From Colias croceus (Eukaryota; Arthropoda; Insecta; Lepidoptera; Pieridae), in the NCBI RefSeq assembly GCF_905220415.1, contig NC_059556.1:7514501-7578500 (forward strand): DNA of 64,000 nt. The letters are read 5' to 3'. Under the pieces are notes generated by a model. That model was not told where the DNA came from and made no database searches. It saw only the letters and a list, made by a program, of their open reading frames with translations. Shown in pieces: positions 11,001 to 22,800 of the stretch. A program made the position numbers and the translations under genes. Numbering within the stretch: position 1 is the stretch's first letter; each line of letters starts with the position of its first letter.

Positions 11001-13312
11001 CCCCCGTGGCTCCACTCCTGTTGGCCGTAGCGAGATGATATAAAGCCTATAGCCTTCCTCGATAAATAAGATATCTAACACAGAAATTTTTTTTTAAATC
11101 GGACCAGTAGTTCCCGAGATTCGCGCGTTCAAACAAACAAACTATAACTATAACTAACTTATATAACTTATAACTAACTTATAATATTATAAAGCTGAAG
11201 AGTTATATACTTACTGAAATAATTGTTAAAATCAGTTCAGAAATTTTTGAGTACATACTTAAATACAAAACAGAATTTAAGGTTATGCTTATTATAAAAC
11301 GTTTAATAAGGTCTGATAAATGAAACAACACTCTTTTTGTTGTATAGTTTGATTTGTAATATTATAAATATGTGTGTATTCTTTTAAATAATCAGTCTTT
11401 TCATTGTTATTCCATTTAAAGAAATAACTTACCTTTTATTAATTTACTTTAATTCAAAATTTAAATATAACGTTTTAATATTAGCGAAGTAGTTATTAGG
11501 GAAAGTCTCTCTGTTGGTCTATCAAGGCCAAACCATCAAAGGTTACTGCAACAATTATTTTGTAGTATTTTATACTCTTTCTTTTATACGTTTAAAAATA
11601 AAAAAAATTACAGGGACGGCAATCCAGTACATGTTTCCGATAATACAGTATTTCTTATACAGCGGCTCTTGGTGAAAGATCCTAAGCATAGACTAGTTGC
11701 TGATCAGGTAAGTTAGTTCATATTATAATTATGTGAAAGACACGTAAATGTTTTTACGAATATTGATATTACAACAAACATATCAATTTGTAAAATGTAA
11801 CCAAAAAGTAAATTAATAACACATCAATATGAGAAAAAATGCTACAAAAGTGTCAATCTTAACTACAGCCATAATATTATAATTTATAATAATTATAGTC
11901 AATTTTTTTCTTATTCTCTATCTCTCTTTAATTTAAAGTAAAAATAAAAAAAAAATGCTTTATAAATAAACTACCGACACATTATTACACAGAACTACAA
12001 TCTTATACACATACCTAAAATTCCAGGTCTTAGACCAATTATCGAGTATAATAGCAAGCTACATAATTGTGCCAAACCCTCCCGAAGACTTGCAAGTTGT
12101 ACCAGATATACCGCTAGAGGAGGATAAGGGAAAGGAAAAGGAGCCAGAGGTGGAAAAGAAACTGGCCTTCCCGCTGGAGGGGGAGAGGAGTCCGTCTAGT
12201 GTGAGTATAAATAATTTAAATCCATACTAATATTATAAATGCGAAAGTAACTCTGTCTGTCTGTCTGTTACTCAATCACGCCTTAACTACTGAACCAATT
12301 TGCATGGAATTTAACATAGGATAGGTTTTATCCCGGAAATCCCACGGGAACGGTAACTATGCGGGTTTTTCTTTGACTGCGCGGGCGATGCCGCGGGTGG
12401 AAAGCTAGTTACTTATATAATTACCTTTTTTTTAAAAAAATCTATTCCTTTTTTTTAAGTTGTTTTTGTAGCGCACGAGAATGTGCCGGTTTGAATCTTG
12501 AAGTATGGTTTTAGATTAGCGTAATGGTTTCATTATAATCAGGTCTACTTGAACAGATGGTCTACTCTAAGATTTACAGAATATATAAAAAAAAAAACAG
12601 TCTAAATACATAACAAATTCATGAGCATGTATTTGATAAAGTTAATTTTCAAAAGCATTTTTTTTTTATTTATTACATGATATTTTTTAATAATTCCCTA
12701 TATCTATAATAACTGAAATATTCATAATTATTATGTAAGATTTTTGTAGTGTGTTTATAATAACGTCAAATAAAAACCACCTTTGCTCAATTTCAGGAAG
12801 AACTCGGCGTATACTGCGTACCGTTACCGGATTTCCTCGCACTAAACTTCCCTTCACCTACACGAGTTCAACAAAACAGCATTCTAATACACCCCACAAC
12901 AGACACACAAAACACAAAACAGATATCCATACAAAGAATAGGCAGGGACGCGCGGCCATTGCTCCCGTGCGAAATAGCGAGATATCAACACATGTTCACG
13001 CGCCAAGATTCTAGAACAGTCCAGAACTTTGTTCCCGAACGTAATCCGGAAAGTTCTAGAATTCGAAATTTGGCGCAACGGATTCCGCGCCTTCACGCGG
13101 TTCCGTCGACTTCGAATTCCGAATTTCGCGCCATTCCGTGGTCCGAGAGACGGTTGCAAATGGATAGATTAGATCAAGATTACGTCATGCGGTTTCCGGA
13201 ATCTTCTAGAAACAGAATTATGAATCCGGCTCCCGTACATTCGGTGAATCCTGAAGCGGTTGTAAACAATCCACGCCCGCCCGTTGATAATAATGATCTC
13301 GAATATAATTAA
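8048..13312 (+). CDS. Stk40: STK40-like serine/threonine pseudokinase
   Basis: Seven coding exons were joined by GT-AG splice sites and frame: 8048-8533, 9012-9245, 10005-10137, 10753-10933, 11614-11707, 12027-12200 and 12797-13312. Together they give 605 residues. The N-terminal 80 residues are Ser/Pro-rich. The kinase fold starts near residue 82; K116 in the IKIL strand fits the ATP-lysine position. The catalytic loop is HRDLKLGN (245-252). The DFG position reads NFC (266-268), as in vertebrate STK40, and is followed by GSPAYISPDV (285-294). DMWALGVVLYTMLYGQFPF marks the C-lobe. STK40 belongs to the Tribbles-related pseudokinases and acts as a scaffold for the COP1 ubiquitin ligase. The last two exons (377-605) extend well past the kinase fold and look disordered, making the protein longer than the human one (435 residues). 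Introns 2, 3, 4 and 6 each carry a Helitron-like repeat. Confidence 0.93.
9355..9535 (+). mobile_element. Helitron-like element, family R1, in Stk40 intron 2
   Basis: The 3' end is CTAG at 9532-9535 followed by T, preceded by an eroded GC-rich hairpin. The 5' part matches the other R1 copies (ATTATAAAGCTGAAGAGTTTG). Copies at 44,811, 51,556 and 10,979 lie in the opposite orientation. The 5' TC end is eroded here. Confidence 0.65.
9878..9958 (+). repeat. Degenerate TTTCATTTCR minisatellite
   Basis: About 80 bp of imperfect five-base TTTCA/TTTCG units lie in Stk40 intron 2, just before the acceptor of exon 3. The T-rich strand could serve as an extended polypyrimidine tract. Confidence 0.7.
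10185..10413 (+). mobile_element. Non-autonomous Helitron-like element in Stk40 intron 3
   Basis: It starts TC at 10185 (A before) and ends CTAG at 10410-10413 (T after), the A|TC...CTAG|T arrangement of Helitrons. A GCGGGC-GAA-GCCGC hairpin lies just inside the 3' end. The start, TCCTACTAATATTATAAATG, is shared with copies at 12,221 and 20,720 (-). There is no coding capacity. Confidence 0.82.
10979..11140 (-). mobile_element. Helitron-like element, family R1, in Stk40 intron 4
   Basis: The minus-strand 3' end is CTAG (plus 10979-10982, A before it). It includes the family block with GCGGTTTCACCCCCGTGG and the later CGGACCAGTAGTTCC block. The far end is blurred by short AT-rich direct repeats (ATAACTAACTTATA). 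Confidence 0.62.
12221..12408 (+). mobile_element. Non-autonomous Helitron-like element in Stk40 intron 6
   Basis: It starts TC at 12221 and ends CTAG at 12405-12408, flanked by A and T, with a GC-rich hairpin before the end. It is the same family as the copy at 10,185, with an internal deletion. Its 5' end lies only 20 bp past the exon 6 donor site. Confidence 0.82.
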
Positions 13313-14380
13313 ATTTGCAAATAATATTAAATAGGGTTTGGTTATTTGTAAGGTACGCGGTTTTTGGGAGGCAATTATTTATACTTAATCGAGTATAATG
13401 TCTATACTGTATAAATTTTTACTTTTCTTCTGTGTTATTTTTTTTATACATATTGGATACTTAAAACTGATAATAATTGGATATTCAAGACATGATAATA
13501 TTCCAATAATTATGTAAACTATTAGTATATTTTTTATCAAATCGATTTCAAAGATTTTATGAGTAGTCATGAATTTATATATACGTACGTGAATATTTTT
13601 TGATGAAATTAAATGAAAGCGGCATTTAAATGAAACCAAACACTGCTTAAATTAGAAAAAATTGTCCTGCCCCATTTGTACATTTTTGTACAGTAATTAA
13701 TTTACTTATTTTAATTGATCACTTAAAAATTGACAATAGATAATAATATCTAGAAACAAGTAACGGAATTTTTATAATTATTTATAGAAACAAGGATTTC
13801 AATTATCTGTTTCATCAGTTCAACCGGGATAGCATAAGCACAATTAGCAAAAAAAATTGCTAATGTGTGAAAAAGATGCAATATATAACTTCTTACCATA
13901 TTTTAAACAATTTTATTTTGTAATAAATGTCTTCGTCTCGTCTTTTTATCTAAATGGTTGATTTTTCATAATCTTCCCGTTTCAAGCAACAATAATTAAA
14001 ATAATAATATTGTTTCCTCCATTTTATAAACTGTAAATATTAGTTAGATATTTTTATATTTATGTACCTGTAGATGTAAATAGCGTTATTTCTTATATGT
14101 AGTTAAGTTTTAATATCAAATTAAATCGATTACTGACTGTTTACTTAAAATTTGTCGTCCGTTGTTTTATACAGTTCATTTTTATTTTAATGTCCACCAA
14201 CGCTTATTCCGTTTTCTTGCATGGAAATAAACATAAATTTTAAATGATTTTTGTAGCATGTTGCACAAAAATATTTTCATTTTAAATATTCCCGCCCATT
14301 TAATGTTAAACAGTAGGTAAGAAAGAGTGGTGAATGCTTATAAAACGATCCTATTTCTATTTTCCATACGTTTTAGTTTA

Positions 14381-14501
14381 ATAGCGCTCGGCAAACTTCT
14401 TGGCCAAAAAGTAGCGTGGTGGGGAAGTTTGCGCATCAAGTTTTAGTACATTTTTATATGCGCAAGCTTCTTTTTTGGCCAAGAAGTTTGCCGGGCGCTA
14501 T
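14381..14501. repeat. Hairpin MITE, copy 1
   Basis: A 121-bp near-palindrome whose arms read ATAGCGCTCGGCAAACTTCT and the complement ending GCCGGGCGCTAT. A second copy lies at 56,383-56,515. Both contain TTGGCCAAAAAG and GCGCAA blocks in inverted order. If transcribed in the Stk40 3' UTR it would fold into a long hairpin. Confidence 0.85.
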
Positions 14502-14856
14502 TCATTATGTTTAATAGTGTCTATTGATAAATATATAATATTGTATTTTAACTATTTCCAACCTACCTTCGAAGTTCAAACAGTACTGATTTTTTTTAGA
14601 TATATTTAGGGAATAACATCAAAGTTAGTACTTAACCATGTCCTCTCTTTCTTACTTGGCTCTTATTTACTCAGTTAAAGCGAGAAGGCATGATTTTAAA
14701 GCGCAGTTTAAACGTTTTATCAGTTTTACAATAATGTCGGTTAGTCACGTTCAATATTATTTTCTATTTTGTTATTTAGTATTATTATTTTAGCCTCTGT
14801 AGTTATATTTTAGTTCAATTTTGTTATATGTTAGCGAAAATGTCAGTATGTATGTG

Positions 14857-14862
14857 AATAAA
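14857..14862 (+). terminator. Distal poly(A) signal, probably Stk40
   Basis: AATAAA followed within about 20 bp by a GTTTTTGTGTTTT tract, a strong sequence context for 3' end formation. Confidence 0.5.
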
Positions 14863-14880
14863 GATATATTTTAAAAGGTT

Positions 14881-15509
14881 TTTGTGTTTTATTGAAATCT
14901 GAAAAACTGGGAAAGAAATAAATGTCATGTTATTTACTGATTTTAATTAGGTCTACCAAAAATACAAAACTTAGTCGATATCATAGCATGTGAAAGTCAC
15001 ATTCACTGTCTGGGTTTTGCTTTGTCGTTTTAGTTGTTCCAATGACCAAATGTTTGTCTTTTTTGACGAGATAGTAAGCTAGAAAGACTACCATGGCTCC
15101 GCTAAGATACGACTAAGGTGTTTTCAAACAGACCGAGCAACCTCACGAAGCAATTGCTGAGCTGTCTCTGTGGACATAGCTCGGTCGAAGAAAGCAGCAG
15201 TCGGTATGTTAGGTACACATATAACAGGGATAACTAAAAAATAAGTTTAAGGCCAAGTTCTATTCGACAAAGCCTTTGCTAATATCTCTTGAAGTTTGGT
15301 AATTGAGTTCTATAATATATTGCCTGGAAGACAACTCAGTTTTAAAACTTTCCACGTTTTACAATCAATACCTAAGCTAAAGTGAAACTTATAACGCCAC
15401 AACTTACCTAACGCAAAGCTTAAAATAACGCGAAACCTCATATAATGCGAAATACATATATCAATATTTGAGGGAGGAAGTGTATAGGGCATTTATAAAA
15501 CACATGGTT
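14881..15509. other. Intergenic spacer
   Basis: No gene is visible. At about 15,128-15,200 lies a block (CGAGCAACCTC, GAAGCAATTGCTG, GTGGAC, GCTCGGTCGA) that recurs inverted at about 25,395-25,475, so it is a diverged interspersed repeat of unknown class. Confidence 0.55.
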
Positions 15510-16115
15510 TTGGAAATTTATTTATTTATTTATTTATTTATTTATTCGAAAACTACACAGCTTACAGTTTGACTTAATCTACTTATATCTATGATACAAT
15601 ACGCCAATTACGAGTTTTACAATTATTACCAATTATATGTATATTCAAAACAGTAACTTATTAAAGAGTGGTGAGTTGTGTGTGTGGGTGAGTGCGTTTG
15701 GGTGTGTTTGTGTGTATGTATGTGTGTGCGTGTGGATGATTAAAATGTGTTAGGTACGTTTGATAATATTTTAGATACATTGGATTTAAAACGATTGCGA
15801 GGACTGTTAAATATGTCAAGAGTAGAAAATTTTTCATTGTATATCGAAGGTAGGCGATTAAAGAGTGAGTTCTTCATATATTGATTTTTTGTACGTGGTA
15901 TAAATAATAAAGGAGTATTACGTGTTCGAGTTAGAGGGGTGTTAAAATATATATTTTCTGTTATTTGGGGGCAGTCTAGTTTGTTGTTCAGGAGATCATA
16001 AAGAAACATAATATCTGAAAGAGTACGTCTGTCTTCGAGAGTATTCATTTTAAAGAAAATGCAGGATTCTTTGTAGTCCTTAAAGTTATGTTTTGCTTTA
16101 AAGCTAAGATGCTAA
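15510..16115 (-). mobile_element. LINE 3' end (Jockey/CR1-like), 5'-truncated
   Basis: The minus strand encodes the last part of a LINE ORF2 from about 16,105 to 15,740. It contains LEDRRTLSDIMFLYDLLNNK followed by DCPQI, which resembles the segment after the reverse transcriptase domain in Jockey and CR1-like elements. A stop in frame just upstream (about 16,110) shows truncation or decay. Downstream are a GT-rich 3' UTR (about 15,671-15,735) and a terminal (TTTA)n run at 15,516-15,546, which is the (AAAT)n tail read on the minus strand. The clade assignment is by eye. Confidence 0.72.
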
Positions 16116-17190
16116 AATTCATCATCATTTTATTTCAACTGACTGAATTTCTTTGCCACAGGCTCGCAAGTCGCAATAAACGTTACAATATAATATTATG
16201 CCGTCAAATTTCAACAAACAATTAATTTATACAACAAATATATCGTAGATAAATAATTTAACATTTTTATTTCTCTACGTTTTTCATACTAGATTGAAAA
16301 ATATCTTAGACATGGCGGTAAGCCATTTTTCAGTGTCTTTAACCGTCCGCCCGTCACGGCTAACCCCGCTTAAATGAAAACTAATTTTAATATTAATATT
16401 TCGTATAAAGAAACGGAATATAAATCACGTTGTTTGCACAATAGTTTGACGGTTGTTTACAATTTTATTAATTCTTGTGTTGTTGTTCAGTAAATGTTGA
16501 ATTAAAAATGGCGGATTTAGAATGATTTATGAGCAGATTATGTACCTACCTATTCGAAAACATATTATGGAAAACACTAACGTTAACGTTACGCTGTGCA
16601 CTAAAAAAAAGTTCATTTTCCTTACCCAGCAGCTTTTTAATTTTTCAATATTTTCTAATAATGTTTTTAACGCTCTTGCAATAATTTAGATCAATCCAAT
16701 GTTATTCACAGACAATTAAACCAATATTTAAATTCAGGTATAAACGGTGCTGCACTAAAACAATCATAAAAATCCTATTCAAGTTGAGATCGTAAAGTTT
16801 AAAAATTTTTCAAACGTATCGGATGGATACCATTCATGTGGATTTTATATCCCCGTTACGACGATCGTATGAGCGATTTTCCTTGTTTATTCTTTATTGC
16901 TATTTTATTTGAAAACGAAGTGAATAATTGGAAATTTGCCGAGCATTGTATATGGGGGCTTATGGGTGTACCTACATGATGAGTTGTGAATTTTAGACAA
17001 GACACTTTGTAATAGGTATATTGAAAATATATAATTTGGTTTTGAAACGAATATTTTTAATGCATGACACAACGGCAATTAGGTAAGTATTTAAAGTTAT
17101 TTGTAACAAGAACCGAACCTATAGAAGCAACAAGCTTTTTAATAAGCTAGGATATCCAGAATTATCTACTTAATAAAACTTACCAATTTT

Positions 17191-17309
17191 TGAAGTGAAC
17201 TTTCTTTAGGCGCGTTGAGAGTAAAATTCGACGTGGCGTCATGGCAACGCCGTCGCGTCATGGAGTAAGGCGATGATTTTGGTATCTTTGAATCTTGCCT
17301 AAGAAGTTG
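17191..17309 (+). repeat. Short interspersed repeat, family R3, copy 1
   Basis: About 120 bp beginning TGAAGTGAACTTTCTTTAGG and ending near GAATCTTGCCTAAGAAGTTG. Further copies lie at 24,623-24,738 (-) and 45,446-45,569 (+). The ends are related to the palindromic GAAGTGAAACTTCTT end of the element at 27,931. Confidence 0.75.
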
Positions 17310-20300
17310 TCTGACTACTCATCTATCTATAATGTAGATGTAACTCTTCATTTATAGATCGCACATAATTTGGTCTCACAAAATAAATCCTAAAAGGCGT
17401 TGGGGTTAATATTTTATCATTATAGCAAGTAAAGATAGATTCAGGGAGATATTTTCGACGCAATCATTTTTATAAAGCCCCGATAAAGCAAAGCCTTGCG
17501 GCGATTCACTCTCAATTGGCCGTATTATTTTTTATTTACTTTCGCATATTATTAGGGAGTCATAGGGGAGTCTTTTGTTATTTGATTCACGAGTTATATT
17601 TTTGGCTTTATATCTAATAATTGTTAGGTACTTGATATAATAAATTTTCATCAGATCAATTCTACAAAGAGATTTGAAAGAAAATAAAAGTTTTTTTTTG
17701 TATTCCTATTATACTCCTTCAAAATTAAGAAATGGTTATATCTACAATAACATATTATAATATGTATTATGTAAAACATGAAATCGCCATCTCAATCAAA
17801 AACTTTAGATACCTATTAACTAATTGACTAACTTAAGACTATGACATAGAATATAGATAGGTAGGTACTATAATATTTACATACCTAAGTAGGTAAAACT
17901 GAGGTAAGTGTAAAATAACTGGATAGCACAATATTATTATTCAATTCTTTACAACACATGCACATAATAACCACAACACTGCTTACATAAATTTAAAACA
18001 TTGAAATAGAACGCAATTAAAATGTTCATTAGATTTAAAAATAAAATGGCAAAGGATTTTCTCTATACAGCCAGGAATAATCCCGCTCAATTTTTCATAA
18101 CGTTCCATTTTCAAACCCTGTCATGTAAGTTTACGCAGCTTCGTTTTCAGTTATTTGGGACCGGCATTAGCATATTAGGCGACGCCGGAGGCGACAGATC
18201 CGCTTCATACAACCGGCTTTTTGTCAGCAAAATCGCTTTATACAGAATGTTCCTTTTTTAATTTAATACGATACCGGGATTTCATTTTCAGTCTGGTATC
18301 GACTTCATTTCGGTTACAACGGTTACAAAATGAAAGCTTTATCGGAGTCTAATATCGATGCAGCAAAATATGTTTTCTCACATTGGTGTGATAATTATGT
18401 AGGTGTATGTAGGATATGTGTCATTAAAAAAATATTATGTTCTTGAAAAAGAAAACTGCAAAAAATCCAGTATTTTATTAATCTTGCTAACGAGTAAGAG
18501 AAAATATATATTTTTAAAAGCTCGTTACTCCCGAGCATCCCCTATACATTTTCACGTATGAAACACGTACAGAGCAATCGGGTCGGGAGCGCAAGCGAAG
18601 CAAATATATCATTTGATGTCATCAACTCATAAATTATTTATGTTATTTTTACATACCTGCTTTCTGATAATATAGAATGCGAAGTTAGATGTTATTTAAT
18701 AAAAATACGCTAATGTGAAATTTATTTTTTTCAGATGCTTATTCAAAATTAGGAAAATTAATAGGCTGTATGCAAACACATATAGGTATTAGGAACAGAA
18801 ATAAAATGTTGGTATCTTTCATATTATTTTTAAAGATTATTTTCTTTGTGGGTGTTAGCATTTTTTTTAATTGTACTTCTTCTGTTTCTGACGATACATC
18901 ATACAAGTACCTTTACATTTAATACAATACCATAACAATACAAAACGAAACAGACATACATTAATTATTAATTTTCAATTATATCAATATCACTTAAATA
19001 TGTGAAAGAAATTATAGAATAAATTATTCGCAATTCCAATACACTTTTATTTATTAAGACTCTTTTCGACATATCACATACAGCAGCTGAGTAAAAGATA
19101 AAGGGTGATAAAGTGTAAAATATTATTGCGCAAATAATATAATTTAGCGATACATTCACTTCAGATGGATGCAGAGTTATTTGTTTTGCATAAATATGTT
19201 AGAGGATGTGCTAAACGAAAGTCAATTATGGATGCGGCAGTTTGAAAGAGGGAAAAAGAGAAAAAAATAATCATTCGTTACAGAGATAGCAATGTCTAAA
19301 ATATAATACCTGTTTAATTGATTCTTAAGAAATTCCGTGTAAATATTGCATTACGTACTAAGGTAAGTTATGATTTTTGGGAATTTAACATTATCTTGAA
19401 ACATTCATTATAAAGGTTCAATTTTTTTTGGTATCATTCGTGTTTTTTTACTTAAAGAAATTTCTGTGTATGTGTGTTTTAGATCATGAATAAATAGGTC
19501 CACAGTTTGTTTCAGTAGTAGGCTTATGTCAAAAAAATATAATATGTCAAAAAAAGACATCATCATCCGATACGTAGCAGCATTAAGACTAAAATACCCT
19601 CGCCACGTAGCAGCGTAGACACGCTAAATATCTACAAAGTACATATTATGTAAGGCTTATTATATAAGGTACATATTTGGCATTGCCCGGATTGAACCCG
19701 TATTAAAAATATATTTGGATTGTGTTATTTAGTAAAGATGTAGCATTTTAACACACATACGATATTATGATATGATAAGTGTATTTATGTGTAAATAAAA
19801 AAAATGTTACCTCCTTGTAATATTAGTATAGATAAAATAATGTTATCATTTCATAACTCACAGTGCAAATTGAATTGAGTGTGCAAATGTGACTATGCGC
19901 ATTACATTTTCATTTCACCGGGTGTCGATTGATGGCTGCCATTTATTTGACGAGCATTGTCTATTATACCTACTCATTCTGTTTGTCACTATTTGGTCAC
20001 TATTTGGTCACTATTATTCATATAGTTTCTGTGTTTATGGTAACATTGGACTTTATTTTTATAAAACTTTATTCACACTTTATTGCATATACCTACTAAA
20101 AAAAAATATAAAATGCTGACAGCTGAAACTGGCTGAAACGTAAAGAAAAAAAAAAATCCGAACACCAATAAAAGGCGGGAAATTTCAATCTGATTTAAAA
20201 ATAGACAAAAAAAAAATACGTGATTTTGCAATGGATTTTGCTTAGTTTACATGTAAACCCCATATTAATATTTGAATTTCCACAAAGTATCGTATTACTA

Positions 20301-20719
20301 TGTAAACATTTTAGCGATATTACCGCATAACAAATCCTTTGCTAATGTTCCGTTAATGTAATTGTGGCCTCGGGCTAACTATTTGACGTAACCAATAACC
20401 ATGTTTGAGGATCATGTTTACTTGGCTAAGGAAGATTCTTGGTAATTAATGTGCTTTTTAAAACGTTTTATAACGATTGCAAGCTTTTTACTGTAAATGG
20501 AGGTTACTTAAACTATAAAGATGATGTTCGACGCGGCTTGAGCTGAATAGATTTGGGTAAGTTAGCAAAGTTAGTTAGTAAAGAAAGCTAAATCAAGTGA
20601 ACAAAACAAAATCTGTAGCGTAGTTTTAAAGATATACATGCGCACATAGGGATAGATGAACAGCTATAGCGACTTTGATTTATTTTATGCAGTGATTCAC
20701 ATATTAATTTATGAATGCA

Positions 20720-20916
20720 CTAGATTTCCACCCGCGTTTTCAAAGAAAAACCCGCATAGTTCGCGTTCCTGTGGGATTTCCGGCATAAAAATAGCCATGT
20801 CGTAGCAGCTACCTACATAACAAATTTCATTGTAATCCGTTCAGTTGTATTTCCGGAAAAGAATAACAAACATCCATCCTCCCTCACAAACTTTCGCATT
20901 TATAATATTAGTAGGA
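20720..20916 (-). mobile_element. Non-autonomous Helitron-like element
   Basis: On the minus strand it starts TCC TACTAATATTATAAATGC (plus end 20,916, T after) and ends CTAG (plus 20,720-20,723, A before). It is the same family as 10,185 and 12,221, including the GGGATTTCCGG block. Confidence 0.8.
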
Positions 20917-22458
20917 TATTAACTTATTTAATAAACTTATCTACCTACAAAATGCAGGTTGGTTCATATTACACAGGTTAATGTATTTTGCCCTGAGGCA
21001 AGGTTCTGGCTTTATATAATAAACCTAATTAATACCTTCTTCAACTATTAATTAATGACATTGTCTGTTTGTATTATCTTAATTGAAACTAGTGTAAATA
21101 CATGGAACTAACAGATAATATTAAATTATACCTACTAGTATAAGTACGAGGTTATCTAGTACTGTGGCCTTATCTAAAATTAATGAAAATAAAAACAGTA
21201 GGTAAAGCAGAAATGTGCCTTCGCACATTTTTTTGCGCGCTTGAGACATATTATTTTCTCAGTTCCCACCAATGTTCCCACCATCTTTTAATTCCATAAT
21301 TCTAAATTGTAGGTACCTATGTATATAAGTAGGTAATAAATAATAATATGATGTTTATGTTATTTTAACTTTTTCAAAAATAGTTTGCATCAAATCCTTT
21401 TTAAAATGCGCATTTAAAATTGCACCTGCGTCCGCCATTTTGTTTCGTCTGACGGATTACCTTCGCTGATTTAAATTTAAGATGCAATAAAACATCCCTC
21501 TGAATAATTATAAGAGTCATTATTAGCGAAAGCAATTATAAAAATTACTTGGATTAAGTTTTAATTAACGTTTTTTCCTTTGTTCCGTTAATTTAGCTGT
21601 CTTCAAATTACAAAAATTTGGATTAGAGCTTTACGACTGTATCCCTTTTAGGGATTAATGTTTATTTTGTTCCGCATTCAGAATATTTTATTTACGCTGA
21701 TTATTTTATTTATAAATAAAAGGTGTACTTTTGATATAGGTACTTATATAAAGTCCTATATGTATTGCGGAAAATGTGTTAGGTATTTCAAATTTAAACA
21801 ATAATAAAAACGAATACGAGACGGAAAATCCATATTATAAATTACTAACATACCTAGGTATATTATAATATTATAGTAAGGTTTTCGGATATCTACAAAA
21901 ACTGTCGAATTGCGTTAGTAGAAAAGTAATGAATATACCTAACATAATGTTCTTAATTTATTGTGCATATTAATTTTAATCTAGCCGAAAAATAATACAC
22001 TTCCTTACAACTCTCTTAACCATAATAAAGATCTATGTTTTATGTATGAACTGAAAAGATCCGTAAATCATTTCATACACTATCACTTCAATGTTTTTAA
22101 TCTGAAATCGCATTAAACTTGATACTTTGTTTCAAATTGCATTTTCTGATGCCCGTTATAAAATGCTATACATAATGCATGTTTCTCTTGCAGCTGGCTT
22201 TACCACTACCACGATAAACTTAAGAAACTATACTCATTTTTTTATATATGTATCATAAATAAATAGAACCTATTTTTTGGTGCAAAGCGAAGATAGATGT
22301 TTAAATATTGAGTATTCAAACGAAAATAAGTTGATTGAATGGCTATCTGGTATTCATCAATGCCATGATTATTTTTTATAGATTATACCACCAAATGTAT
22401 ATTTTAACAATTTTGTAAAGGAAAACGGACATATATAGATGTGATCTACTGTCGGTAC

Positions 22459-22512
22459 GAATACAAGATAGGTCAGTGCTGATACTTATCAGCACTGAAC
22501 TATCTTGTATTC
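22459..22512. repeat. Short near-perfect hairpin
   Basis: Two 24-nt inverted arms (GAATACAAGATAGGTCAGTG... and ...CACTGAACTATCTTGTATTC) with one mismatch and a 6-nt loop TACTTA. The size is right for a small RNA precursor or a cruciform, but there is no evidence of expression. It does not belong to any repeat family seen elsewhere in the window. Confidence 0.8.
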
Positions 22513-22800
22513 TTATACATATTTTATAATTACTGATTACATTCATAAGATAATTCACCTGTTGATCTTATTACTATGTTCTTGCATGCAAAGGAATATT
22601 TATATTTATTTACTAGTTGTGTCATTAAGAATTTTAAAATAAATAGTAAAGTCATGATAATGGATACATACAACCTGCAGAAGACGGTTAATGATTGTGC
22701 TGTACAAAGGTTCGTCAATTATTATTTCTAGCTAGCTAAAGGCCAGAAATAATTACAGGCTTCATTTGAGTATCTTCCCACTTATAATGTCCGTGAACTT

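Larger units (their letters stand above)
13313..14880 (+). other. Probable Stk40 3' UTR
   Basis: AT-rich sequence after the Stk40 stop. AATAAA hexamers occur at 13,922 and 14,857; the latter is followed by a GT-rich tract typical of a cleavage site. If the distal site is used, the 3' UTR is about 1.57 kb and includes the hairpin MITE at 14,381. Confidence 0.45.
16116..22458. other. Quiet AT-rich intergenic region
   Basis: About 6.3 kb with no recognisable gene. Apart from two small repeats (17,191 and 20,720) I saw no mobile element, whereas most other spacers here are packed with them. Short GC-richer patches stand out at about 18,150-18,220 and 21,410-21,480, and TAAT-type homeodomain core sites are common, but in AT-rich DNA the latter is expected. 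The open frame at 18,022-18,261 does not look like a protein. It could hold distal regulatory DNA; nothing proves this. Confidence 0.5.

Noticed and set aside
12751..13159. Extra genes on either strand near the Stk40 3' end
   Set aside because: Both frames overlap Stk40 exon 7 in the wrong frame; the exon 7 frame follows from the splice phase of exon 6.
18022..18261. 79-codon frame in the gene desert
   Set aside because: Composition follows local base content, with no motif, no splice context and no promoter sign.
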